A stretch of 64,000 nucleotides of DNA, from assembly GCA_902518185.1 (NCBI GenBank), contig CABYFG010000003.1, positions 1-64,000 of the forward strand, read 5' to 3'. Position numbers and translations under genes: made by a program. Source of the stretch: an uncultured Pelagibacteraceae bacterium (GTDB lineage Bacteria; Pseudomonadota; Alphaproteobacteria; Pelagibacterales; Pelagibacteraceae). This document shows, piece after piece, positions 9,306 through 18,456 of this stretch (position 1 is the first letter of the stretch; the number at the start of each line of letters is the position of its first letter). The notes below the pieces were generated by a model. It was not told where the DNA came from, did no database searches, and saw only the letters and a list, made by a program, of their open reading frames with translations.

Positions 9306-10666
9306 TAAAAATTTTTATTTTTAATATTTTTTATTTTTATCTTATCATCGACAATAAAACATAATGAAGTTAAAAAAATTAAAAAATCTAATCCAAAAAC
9401 AGCATAAGATGATTCAAAAATACCCCTCATAGATAATATTAATAAAATTAAACTATAAAAAAAATTAGCATTGTTGGTCCTAATATGAAATAAGATTAAT
9501 CTTAAAGATTTAATTCCAACGATTAAAGAAAATATTGAAAATAAAACAAGTCCAATTAGACCAGAACTTGCTAGTGCATAAATAAAAATGTTAGAGGCTG
9601 ATTGATTTATCAAATACCTATCTCCTTGAGCTCCATAACCGATGTACAACTCTTTTTCAGAAGATTTTTTTTCATAAAAAACTTGAGCGATGTTTTTCCA
9701 ATCTTTGAATCTACCAGAAGATATATCATCTTTAACAAAATTTCTTAAACTTTTATAATTTTTATAATTTTTAGATTTATAAATTTCTACTATTGAATGA
9801 TTTTTTTCTTTTTCAGACCTTTTTTCATACCAAGCAAATGTATTATATTGAAATAAGATAAATGATAAAAAAATTGGAATAAAAAAATTTATTAAAAAAA
9901 ATTTTAATATGTTAATTATTTTTAATTTTACATTATGTATTAAGATAATTAATAAAGTAATAATCAATAAAAAGATTATCGTTCTACTCTGCATAAGAAT
10001 AATAGAAACAACTAATAAAATTTTAAATAAATTTGTTAAAATAGAACTTTTTCTTAAAAAATAGCTTTCAATGATGTGTAAAAAAATGAAAATAATTAGA
10101 GCTGTTCTTGATAGACCAGAAGATCTTGGTGATATTTTATTTATGAAAACTGGATAGTTTTCATAAATTCCATAAAATTTATGCGTCCCTTTTAAAAAAT
10201 CAATTAAAAGCGGTAAAAATGTAATTAAAAAAATAAAAGTCAAAATAGTGCAAGCAAACAAAAAAATTATCTTTTTTTCGTTTGAATAAAAATAATTATT
10301 AATTACAACAATTGTTAAAATACTTGTTAATGAGCTGACAATCAGAGAAATATTTGAAAAATCATTATTCGTGTAAATTAAGCCAGGAACTTGCAATAAA
10401 AAGTAAATTGAAAAAAAATAAAAAATCCAGTTTTGTTTGAAATTGATATCTTTTTTTAAAAAATTTAAAATCAAAATTAAAATTAAAAAGCATAAATAAA
10501 CTAATCCGTGTCTTAAAAAATTAATAATATCATTTAAAATTATTTTTTTTTTATCAAAAATTAGAAGATCATCGTAGGAAGTTGACACAGAAAACCAGCA
10601 TATAACGAAAGAAAAAATTAAAAAAATTTTTATCAGTTTAGTTTTATTTCTATCTTTACTAAGCAT
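9305..10666 (-). CDS. O-antigen polymerase/ligase-like integral membrane protein
   Basis: Many predicted TM helices, large periplasmic-like loop, C-terminal QSASNIFIYALASSGLIGLVLF similar to Wzy/WaaL. Confidence 0.65.
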   Translation of the reverse strand: MLSKDRNKTKLIKIFLIFSFVICWFSVSTSYDDLLIFDKKKIILNDIINFLRHGLVYLCFLILILILNFLKKDINFKQNWIFYFFSIYFLLQVPGLIYTNNDFSNISLIVSSLTSILTIVVINNYFYSNEKKIIFLFACTILTFIFLITFLPLLIDFLKGTHKFYGIYENYPVFINKISPRSSGLSRTALIIFIFLHIIESYFLRKSSILTNLFKILLVVSIILMQSRTIIFLLIITLLIILIHNVKLKIINILKFFLINFFIPIFLSFILFQYNTFAWYEKRSEKEKNHSIVEIYKSKNYKNYKSLRNFVKDDISSGRFKDWKNIAQVFYEKKSSEKELYIGYGAQGDRYLINQSASNIFIYALASSGLIGLVLFSIFSLIVGIKSLRLILFHIRTNNANFFYSLILLILSMRGIFESSYAVFGLDFLIFLTSLCFIVDDKIKIKNIKNKNF

Positions 10667-12002
10667 TATTTTTAAACTTATCTTTTATATAAAACCAATA
10701 TCCTATTGGAAAAAACATCATTAAACTCAGCCAATTATTAAAAAAACTTCCTGAGGGTATAAAGGGCATTATATTTATTATAATTGATAAATTTAAAAAA
10801 TAATAAGATTTAATTAAGTTATTTTTTTTATTTATAAAAAATATTTTAATGTTTGCACTAAGCGTTTTAAAAAAAAGAAATACAATTAAAAGAAAACCAA
10901 ATATCCCTATTTCCGACAATATTTGCACATAGGTATTGTGAGGATGAGTCGAACAAACTAATCTATTTTTTCTTTTGTTATCATTAAATTGATATTTTTT
11001 ATTATTATCACGACAGTATGGGTAAAAAGTTTTTACACCAGTCCCAAATAGAAAATTTTCTCTAAATGCCTTTAGACCAGTATAAGATAAATTTTCATGC
11101 TCGTAAGAATAATAACGAATAATATCTCTAAAAATTGGTCGCTGACTTGGTTTAGTTATTAGACTTAACCCAGTCTGATTTAAGGTAAATGTCGAATATT
11201 TATATACAAGTGACCTTTCAAAATTGAAAAGAATAAAAAATATAATTATTATAGGAATTATAAAAAAAATTCTTTTTTTTATAATAAAAAAATAGAAGAT
11301 ATAAATAATGATTAATAAAAACATTGCAGTTCTTTCAGAGGACAAAAAAACGATAATAGTTACTAATAATAAAATAGTTACTTCATAAAATAATGAAATC
11401 TTGTTATTGCTTAAATAAATTAAACTTAAAATTAGTGGTAAAAATCTTACTAAATAACTCCCAAGTTTTTTTTCTTCATTAAAAAAACTACTTAGATAAA
11501 ACAAATCACCTGATTCTTTTATTATTTTTTCATAACCAAAAAAATTATAACCAAAAATATATTGAAAAAAAGAGTCAGCAATAACAATAAAAATAGATAT
11601 TAAAAAAAGTTTGTAGAAAACTCTTGAAAAAAAATCGTATTTTTTGAGAAGATAAAATAATGCTAAAGATAATAAAAAATACCTGAAATAGAAAAAAGAG
11701 GCTAAAAAGGAGTACTCCTTATATTCTGTGAAAAAAAAACTTGTTAAGATTATAGAATACAATATTAAAAAAAAAATTATTTCATATTTTATTAATTTAA
11801 AAATATTTGTATTTTCTCTCTCTAAGAATTTGGTAAGTAAAATTATTCCTGAGATTGATGTTAAAAGATCTGCAACAAATATACTAATTGCGAGAGAAAT
11901 TGGAATTAAAGATAGAAATATGAACAAAATTCTATCGAATAAATTTATTTTATTATCAAAAATTTTTTTAATTTCATTCATTATAAACTTATTAAAGTAC
12001 AC
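10659..12002 (-). CDS. O-antigen ligase/polymerase (Wzy_C/WaaL-like)
   Basis: Multi-TM; FGTGVKTFYPYCRDNN...CSTHPHNTYVQILSEIGIFGFLL, the conserved HPHN-x-Y-x-Q-x3-E-x-G motif. Confidence 0.8.
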   Translation of the reverse strand: MYFNKFIMNEIKKIFDNKINLFDRILFIFLSLIPISLAISIFVADLLTSISGIILLTKFLERENTNIFKLIKYEIIFFLILYSIILTSFFFTEYKEYSFLASFFYFRYFLLSLALFYLLKKYDFFSRVFYKLFLISIFIVIADSFFQYIFGYNFFGYEKIIKESGDLFYLSSFFNEEKKLGSYLVRFLPLILSLIYLSNNKISLFYEVTILLLVTIIVFLSSERTAMFLLIIIYIFYFFIIKKRIFFIIPIIIIFFILFNFERSLVYKYSTFTLNQTGLSLITKPSQRPIFRDIIRYYSYEHENLSYTGLKAFRENFLFGTGVKTFYPYCRDNNKKYQFNDNKRKNRLVCSTHPHNTYVQILSEIGIFGFLLIVFLFFKTLSANIKIFFINKKNNLIKSYYFLNLSIIINIMPFIPSGSFFNNWLSLMMFFPIGYWFYIKDKFKNNA

Positions 12003-12089
12003 TTATTCACTGAAAAATTAAAAGAATTTTCCCTATTTAGTTTATTTTTAATTGTTTTACCATAATTTTCTTTTATTAATTTAAATCAT

Positions 12090-13103
12090 ATGAAAAAAAA
12101 AATATTAATTTGTGGCGCAGGAGGATTTATAGGTGGACATTTAGCATCAAAATTTTCTAAAGAAAATAATTTTGAAATAATATGTGCAGATATTAAACCT
12201 TTAGAATACTGGTTTCAAAATTTTGATAATTCTAAAAATTTTAGTTTAGATTTGAAAAATTACGACAAAGTTTTAAAAGTAACAAGTGGTGTAGATTATA
12301 TATTTAACTTAGCATGCAATATGGGTGGAATGGGTTTTATTGAAAATAATAAAGCAGAGTGTATGCTTTCTGTTTTGATCAACACTAATTTATTAAGAGC
12401 TGCAAAAGAAAATGATGTAAAAAAATATTTTTTTTCTTCTAGTGCTTGTGTTTATAATTCAACGAAACAAAAAAATCCTTTTATATCAGGTTTAAAAGAG
12501 ACAGATGCATATCCAGCTGATCCAGAAGATGGATATGGTTGGGAAAAATTATTTAGTGAGAGAATGTGTAGACATTTTAAAGAAGACTACGGATTAGAGA
12601 CTCGTATTGCAAGATATCATAATATTTATGGACCATTAGGTACTTTTGATGGAGGAAGAGAAAAGGCACCAGCTGCTCTTTGTAGAAAAATTATTCATGC
12701 TAAAAAAAAAAATCTTAAAAGTATTGATGTATGGGGAGACGGCGAACAAACAAGAAGTTTTTTGTATATTGACGATTGCATAAAAGGAACATTGGATGTT
12801 TTTAACAGTCCTGAGCATGATGTATTTAATATTGGTAGCGAAGAACAAGTCTCAATTAATCAAATGATAAGTATGATTGAGGAAATAGCAGATTATAAAG
12901 TTGATAAAAATTATCAATTAAATAAGCCAAAAGGGGTCAGGGGTAGATCTAGTGATAATAGTTATGTTACACAAAAAATTGGGTGGAAGTCGAAAAATAC
13001 TTTAAAGGAAGGTTTAATAAAAACATATAATTGGATTGAAGAACAAATTAATTCAGGATCAAATATTGATAAGTTTTGTAGAAATATAATAGATAGTAAT
13101 TAA
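12090..13103 (+). CDS. GDP-mannose 3,5-epimerase-like NAD-dependent epimerase
   Basis: FNLACNMGGMGFIENN, SSACVY, YGWEKLFSERMCRHF, RYHNIYGPLGTFDGGREKAPAALCRK, WGDGEQTRSFLYIDDC, GVRGRSSDN; block-by-block similarity to plant GME. Confidence 0.85.
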   Translation: MKKKILICGAGGFIGGHLASKFSKENNFEIICADIKPLEYWFQNFDNSKNFSLDLKNYDKVLKVTSGVDYIFNLACNMGGMGFIENNKAECMLSVLINTNLLRAAKENDVKKYFFSSSACVYNSTKQKNPFISGLKETDAYPADPEDGYGWEKLFSERMCRHFKEDYGLETRIARYHNIYGPLGTFDGGREKAPAALCRKIIHAKKKNLKSIDVWGDGEQTRSFLYIDDCIKGTLDVFNSPEHDVFNIGSEEQVSINQMISMIEEIADYKVDKNYQLNKPKGVRGRSSDNSYVTQKIGWKSKNTLKEGLIKTYNWIEEQINSGSNIDKFCRNIIDSN

Positions 13104-13121
13104 AGTTTTTGAGAATTTATA

Positions 13122-13982
13122 ATGAAAGCATTATGGCTTGTATCGTTTAGGCCAATAGGCAAATCTAAATCAAATGATTTTTATCAAAGCATTTTTATAG
13201 ATTCAGTAAAAAGTATTGATTTTGATGTTACATTTAGTTTAACCCAGTTTGATGAAGCAAACGTGAAAAATTTTGTAGAAAGTAAAAAAATAAAAAATTT
13301 CTATAAAAACATATCAAAAAAAGACCTGCCAAATAATAAGAAATATTCGAATAAAATAATGTTAGATAATGCATTGGATCAATTTCTAGAAAATGATGAA
13401 TTTCAATATTTAATATATTCTACTGCAGATATAGTTGTTCCTAATAATTTATTTGAAATTTTAACAAAAATTAAAAAAGAAAATTTTTGTGCAATAGTTT
13501 ATCCCAATACCCATATAACAAATGGAAAATTAAAAAACAGTTGTTGGCCACATTATGGAATCGACTTGATAGTCTTCAAAATTAACAAAGATAAAGCAAC
13601 CTATTTTAAAAGAATCATTAAATCATACAATCAATACGATTGGGGAATAAATGAAAATTTTTATTTAGCTGCAAGTGAGGCTTTAGACTTAGATATATTT
13701 AATTTATTTAAATATATTAACATTATTAAATTTGATAATGATTTAAAATCTTTTAAAGAAAACAGAGAGTGGCAAATTAATTCATGGAAAGAAAATCAAC
13801 AATATTTATTGAATTTTTTAAAAGACAATAAATTAAGCAAATTATACGCATACGGATCATATTATTATCTTCTATTAAAAATATTTAATTTCAGAGATTT
13901 GAATTTAAGATTATTATTATCGTATTTTATTTTCTATCCGTATAATTTAATAAAAAAAATAATAAGTTTATTAAAAAAATAA
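13122..13982 (+). CDS. Uncharacterised glycan-cluster protein, possible GT-A-like glycosyltransferase
   Basis: Full-length ORF in cluster; EFQYLIYSTADIVVPNNLFEIL resembles a GT-A 'TADIVV' strand, but no firm family match. Confidence 0.5.
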   Translation: MKALWLVSFRPIGKSKSNDFYQSIFIDSVKSIDFDVTFSLTQFDEANVKNFVESKKIKNFYKNISKKDLPNNKKYSNKIMLDNALDQFLENDEFQYLIYSTADIVVPNNLFEILTKIKKENFCAIVYPNTHITNGKLKNSCWPHYGIDLIVFKINKDKATYFKRIIKSYNQYDWGINENFYLAASEALDLDIFNLFKYINIIKFDNDLKSFKENREWQINSWKENQQYLLNFLKDNKLSKLYAYGSYYYLLLKIFNFRDLNLRLLLSYFIFYPYNLIKKIISLLKK

Positions 13983-13996
13983 ATATTTTACATTGT

Positions 13997-14851
13997 ATGA
14001 AAAAAAAAATTTTAATACTTGGATCTAGTGGCCAGATAGGGTCGCATCTTGAAGATTTTTTAAAAAAAAAGAAAAAATATCAAGTTTTTAAATTTGATAT
14101 ATTATTAGGGAATTCCTTTGATTTAAGAAATTTTAATAATAAAAATATTGAAAAATTTATAAAAAAATCTGATTTTGTTTACTTTCTTGCGTTTGATGTT
14201 GGAGGCTCTAGATATTTAAAAAAATATCAAAAAACATATAACTTTATGATTAATAATTTATTAATCATGGGTAATGTTTTTAAATTATTAAAAAAACATA
14301 AAAAAAAATTTATTTTTGCAAGTAGTCAAATGTCAAATATGGATTTTTCAACTTACGGAACCTTAAAAAGATTGGGAGAGGATATTACCAATTCCTTAAA
14401 TTGTTTATATGTAAAATTTTGGAATGTTTATGGAATTGAAAAAGATTTAAAAAAAGCGCACGTGATCACTGATTTTATATTAATGGCCTTAAAAAACAAA
14501 AAGATAAAAATGTTAACTAACGGGATTGAAAAAAGAGAATTTTTATATGCAGATGATTGCTCGGAGGGTTTGTTAAAAATAATGAATAGATTTAATTTTT
14601 TTTTAAAAAAAGGCACAGAACTTCATTTAACAACATCAAAAAAAACTAGAATAATTGATATAGCAAAAATAATAAAAGATATTTTAAAAAATAAAGGAAT
14701 TTTTATAAAAATCTTACCATCGAAAAAAAAAGATTTTCTTCAAAAAAGTATAAACAATTCATCAAATAATTTTTTTCTAAAATATTGGAAACCGAAACAT
14801 AATTTAAGATTGGGAATAACAAAAATAATTGAATATTATAATAAAGAGTGA
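13997..14851 (+). CDS. NAD-dependent epimerase/dehydratase
   Basis: LILGSSGQIGSHLEDFL Rossmann motif; FASSQMSN...YGTLKRLGE (S/YxxxK). Confidence 0.8.
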   Translation: MKKKILILGSSGQIGSHLEDFLKKKKKYQVFKFDILLGNSFDLRNFNNKNIEKFIKKSDFVYFLAFDVGGSRYLKKYQKTYNFMINNLLIMGNVFKLLKKHKKKFIFASSQMSNMDFSTYGTLKRLGEDITNSLNCLYVKFWNVYGIEKDLKKAHVITDFILMALKNKKIKMLTNGIEKREFLYADDCSEGLLKIMNRFNFFLKKGTELHLTTSKKTRIIDIAKIIKDILKNKGIFIKILPSKKKDFLQKSINNSSNNFFLKYWKPKHNLRLGITKIIEYYNKE

Positions 14852-15781
14852 TTAAATTCTTTTAGCGAAAAAAAAATAATGGTTTTGATTGTTAAATATA
14901 TTTCCGTTATAAAATTTATTTCTAATTATTTTTATTTTAAACGATTTATCCAACTTATTACTGATGTCTCTAAAATATTTAAGGTTATTAATATTTTCAA
15001 ATTTTTCTTGAAATGAGATTAATATATATTTACTCTTAATTAGTTTGCCCATTATTTTTTTTCTAAAATGAATAGGAGTTTCAGAAATTGACCAGTTAGC
15101 AATAAATAAGTCAAAATTTTCAACTTTTTTTTTAATTCTAGAACTTAAAAAAATTTTATTATTTTTTGAAAAACCAACATTTAAATTATTATGACTTAAA
15201 TAGTAATATTGAAGTAGATTTAAACAAGATGTATCAAAACATGTGTATTCAATATTTCTATTAATTTTTGAAAAGATTCTGGCCATACAACCATAACCAC
15301 CACCAAACTCAAATACTTTTTTAATATCTTTTTTTAAATTAATTTTTAAATTTTTTTCTAAAAGATATAAATGGTAAACATGATTAATTCTGTTACCAGA
15401 ACTTCTTAAATATAAAAAATATCTCACAGGATTTCCAACGCCATCCTCTTTCAAAATTTTCTGATAAAATTTCCATTTTTGAGATTTTTGAATTTCTTTT
15501 AATTCTTTATAAACAAAATATCTATTATGTAGAAAAAACATTTTTTGAATAAAGTTTATTCTTAAAAAATTTTTTAAATTTCTATCTTTCAATAATTTTA
15601 AGATTTTTAAATTAAATTTAATATGTGTTTTTTGTAAATCATGATGATTAATTTTGATTTTTTTTATTTTCCTAGTAATTTTTTTTATTAAGTAAATATT
15701 TTTTTTTTCAGATATCTTTTCATTTGGATACCATGAGCTTAATAAACTCAAACTACTTCTTGCAATATCATTTAATAACAT
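14852..15781 (-). CDS. Putative sugar O-methyltransferase
   Basis: GNPVRYFLYLRSSGNRINHVYHLYLLEK followed by SAM-binding VFEFGGGYGCMARIF. Confidence 0.65.
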   Translation of the reverse strand: MLLNDIARSSLSLLSSWYPNEKISEKKNIYLIKKITRKIKKIKINHHDLQKTHIKFNLKILKLLKDRNLKNFLRINFIQKMFFLHNRYFVYKELKEIQKSQKWKFYQKILKEDGVGNPVRYFLYLRSSGNRINHVYHLYLLEKNLKINLKKDIKKVFEFGGGYGCMARIFSKINRNIEYTCFDTSCLNLLQYYYLSHNNLNVGFSKNNKIFLSSRIKKKVENFDLFIANWSISETPIHFRKKIMGKLIKSKYILISFQEKFENINNLKYFRDISNKLDKSFKIKIIRNKFYNGNIFNNQNHYFFFAKRI

Positions 15782-17132
15782 TTTTGAAAAAGTTAAGAAT
15801 TAAAAATATTAAAAGTATATAATAAAAATTTTGGTTAAAAAAAGAAAAATAAATCATTGAAAGATAATAAAGAGTGTATATTAGATATTTCTTTTGATTT
15901 TTGATTTCTTTTTGTAAAAAATATAATCTTCCAAAAAAAAGACAAATTTCCTTAAATAATATTAATAAACTTATTTGCAGTAAAATCTGGTTTTCGAGTA
16001 TTAAAAAAAATAGAATAAATAAGAAAATTGGCATTAAAATAAACTCGACCTTCAGACTAAGATATAACGTTTTACTTGCTTCAAATTTAGTTACTAAAAT
16101 ATGCGAAGCACATGAAAAAATTACTACTAAAGAAAATATTTTTGTTAATTGAAGTATATTTCCATTGTATGCTTTTCCTAACCAAAATTCCAAAATATTG
16201 GGATATAACGGTAAAAATAAAAATATAATAATTGGTATTATTTCAAAAAAAAATTTTAGTGAGAAGATAAAGTTTTTTTTATCAATCTTCTTTGAAGATA
16301 AATTTGGTAAAAGAAAAGCGCTAAAGCTTCTAGATAGGATACTTAATTTACCTGTCAATTGCTGAGGGATAGAATATGTTGCAACTGCAATTGGACCTAT
16401 AAAAATTTTGATTAAATATTTGTCTAGTAAATTATATGATTGTTGTAACAAATTATTAGTAGTTATCCATTTGCTATTTTTTCTTAAATTGTAAAGAAGC
16501 TTTTGATCATTAGATCTCCTGATTAATTTATATCTGTAAATAAAATAACACATTACCAATATTGATAAAAATTTAATTATAATTGAAATAAAGATTAAAT
16601 TTTCCAGTGATAAACTAGAAAAATAGATTAACAAAATAGATGGCAATGAAACACTAAAACTAAAAAAAATTAAATTAAAAAAACTTATTAATTTAAATTT
16701 CTGATTTCCTTGTAAAATACCCTCAAATGTTACAAAAAAAATTGTGATTATCGATCCAATTAAAAAGTAATTAGTAAATTCATAGAAGAGTAAAAAATCA
16801 ATTTCAAATAAAATTTTACTTAATTGAATAAATATTAAGATTGAAAAAAAGAAAATTGATATATTTTTTGTATACGCAACACCTTTGAAACTTATTTCTT
16901 TTTTTTTTTGAGGAAAATTATTCATACTAATGACTATTGATTTCCCAATTCCAAAATTTAGGTTTATTGAAATTAATAGTACAAAATGAAAAACTATGTA
17001 ATTTCCATAATTCTCTGGTCCAGCAAAGTTTAAATGTATCGGAATAGATAATAATGAAATTAGTATCGAGATTATGCCTGGAAGAGAAAGGATAGTGGTA
17101 CTTTTAAATAATCTATTAAAGTTGGTTTTCAT
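15768..17132 (-). CDS. Wzx-like polysaccharide flippase (MATE/MOP superfamily)
   Basis: About 12 TM segments; LSLPGIISILISLLSIPIHLNFAGPENYGNYIV N-terminus, PIAVATYSIPQQLTGKL. Confidence 0.82.
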   Translation of the reverse strand: MKTNFNRLFKSTTILSLPGIISILISLLSIPIHLNFAGPENYGNYIVFHFVLLISINLNFGIGKSIVISMNNFPQKKKEISFKGVAYTKNISIFFFSILIFIQLSKILFEIDFLLFYEFTNYFLIGSIITIFFVTFEGILQGNQKFKLISFFNLIFFSFSVSLPSILLIYFSSLSLENLIFISIIIKFLSILVMCYFIYRYKLIRRSNDQKLLYNLRKNSKWITTNNLLQQSYNLLDKYLIKIFIGPIAVATYSIPQQLTGKLSILSRSFSAFLLPNLSSKKIDKKNFIFSLKFFFEIIPIIIFLFLPLYPNILEFWLGKAYNGNILQLTKIFSLVVIFSCASHILVTKFEASKTLYLSLKVEFILMPIFLFILFFLILENQILLQISLLILFKEICLFFGRLYFLQKEIKNQKKYLIYTLYYLSMIYFSFFNQNFYYILLIFLILNFFKNVIK

Positions 17133-18201
17133 TGAGAAATTTTTTTAAAATTTTTTTCATTGAGTATTTTTCCAAATAAAAATTTCTATCTTTGATAGCT
17201 CTTTTTTTTAATTCTTTACTATGTGATAAAATTTTTAGTGTTTTTTTTATAATTTCTTTTTTCTCATTGATAATAAATGGAGGGTTTAAAGATTTTATAT
17301 CTATTCCTTCAATTCCTTTTTTTGTGGAAATTACTATCGATCCAAGACACAAAGCTTCAATAATTTTGATTCTTGTCCCTGATCCAAACTTAAGCGGGAC
17401 ACATAAACCTTTTGAAAAAAAAATTAAATTGTACAAACTTTTTTTTGAGACTATGCCTTTATCAATAATCCATGAGAATTTTTTATTATTGTAGCCTCCT
17501 CCGGTGAGAACAAGTTTTAAATTTGGTTTTTTGATTATTAATTTAGGCATAACATATTTATTGAGGTAATCAATCGCATCTTTATTTGGTTTATAGAGGT
17601 AAGAACCAGAATAAATCATGTAATCAAAATTAATCTTATTTGATTTTTTAAAAGATTTAATTGAAATTCCGTTTGGGAGTAAAACTGTATTTGCATTGTA
17701 GTAAAGTTTTATCTTTTTTTGTTCCTTTTTAGATACAGATGTTGATATATCTGACAAATGAAAAACAATTTTTTCCAAAACGAAAGTTAAATAATATATA
17801 AATTTTGAAGAATATTTTTTTCTGATCTCAGATTCTATTGAATGGGATATATAAATTATTTTTTTTTTTGATGAAAAAAATTTAAAAAAGAATAGAATTA
17901 TGAAGCTATAAAAAATCCAACTTGCACCTTCAATTACGATTATTTTTTTTTTTGATTTTCTTAAAAATTTATTAATTTTATAAATAAGCTCAGGTAATTT
18001 GATTATTTTTTTAATCGGCTTTTCTTCATTTATATAGATTGTTTCAATTTTCTGGTTTTTAATTTTTTTAACATGAGAAATTTGAAAAATTTTTTTTTTA
18101 AAAGGCCAGTTTGTATATCTACTATTAATCACAGCTGAGGATCCCATATTATTTGGATTTATTGGAAAAAAAGTTACAAAAGCTGTCTTAGTATTATCCA
18201 T
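17116..18201 (-). CDS. Glycosyltransferase (GT4-like)
   Basis: SGSYLYKPNKDAIDYL, CVPLKFGSGTRIKIIEALCLGSIVISTKKGIEGI motif. Confidence 0.85.
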   Translation of the reverse strand: MDNTKTAFVTFFPINPNNMGSSAVINSRYTNWPFKKKIFQISHVKKIKNQKIETIYINEEKPIKKIIKLPELIYKINKFLRKSKKKIIVIEGASWIFYSFIILFFFKFFSSKKKIIYISHSIESEIRKKYSSKFIYYLTFVLEKIVFHLSDISTSVSKKEQKKIKLYYNANTVLLPNGISIKSFKKSNKINFDYMIYSGSYLYKPNKDAIDYLNKYVMPKLIIKKPNLKLVLTGGGYNNKKFSWIIDKGIVSKKSLYNLIFFSKGLCVPLKFGSGTRIKIIEALCLGSIVISTKKGIEGIDIKSLNPPFIINEKKEIIKKTLKILSHSKELKKRAIKDRNFYLEKYSMKKILKKFLNENQL

Positions 18202-18295
18202 TAAAATTTAAAATTTAATAATTTATCTTAAGTCTATCAATATAAATACGACAGGAATTTGTTACAGTTTAACGGTTTTTTCTTAAATTAATTAA

Positions 18296-18323
18296 TTGCG
18301 TTTTTTGTTAAACTAATTATAAA
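18296..18323 (+). promoter_or_regulatory. Candidate sigma70-type promoter for the 5S rRNA (TTGCGT - 16 nt - TATAAA)
   Basis: -35-like TTGCGT at 18296-18301 and -10-like TATAAA at 18318-18323, about 6 nt before the 5S 5' end. Confidence 0.5.
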
Positions 18324-18328
18324 CATTG

Positions 18329-18446
18329 CGCCTGGTAATTATTGCGAAAGGGTAATACCCGATCCCATTCCGAACTCGGAAGTCAAGCCTTTCAGCGCCG
18401 ATGGTACTTTATCTTAAGATATGGGAGAGTAGGTCTTTGCCAGGCT
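18329..18446 (+). rRNA. rrf: 5S ribosomal RNA
   Basis: GCCTGG...CCAGGC terminal helix; core CCCGATCCCATTCCGAACTCGGAAGTCAAGCC and CGCCGATGGTACT diagnostic of 5S. Confidence 0.97.
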
Positions 18447-18456
18447 TACCAATAAA

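Noticed and set aside
11728-12021. 97-aa ORF antisense to the O-antigen ligase-like gene
   Set aside because: AT-rich chance ORF opposite a well-supported membrane protein gene.
18267-18313. GTTTAAC...GTTAAAC inverted repeat upstream of 5S
   Set aside because: Only 7 bp with a ~33-nt spacer in very AT-rich DNA; easily expected by chance.
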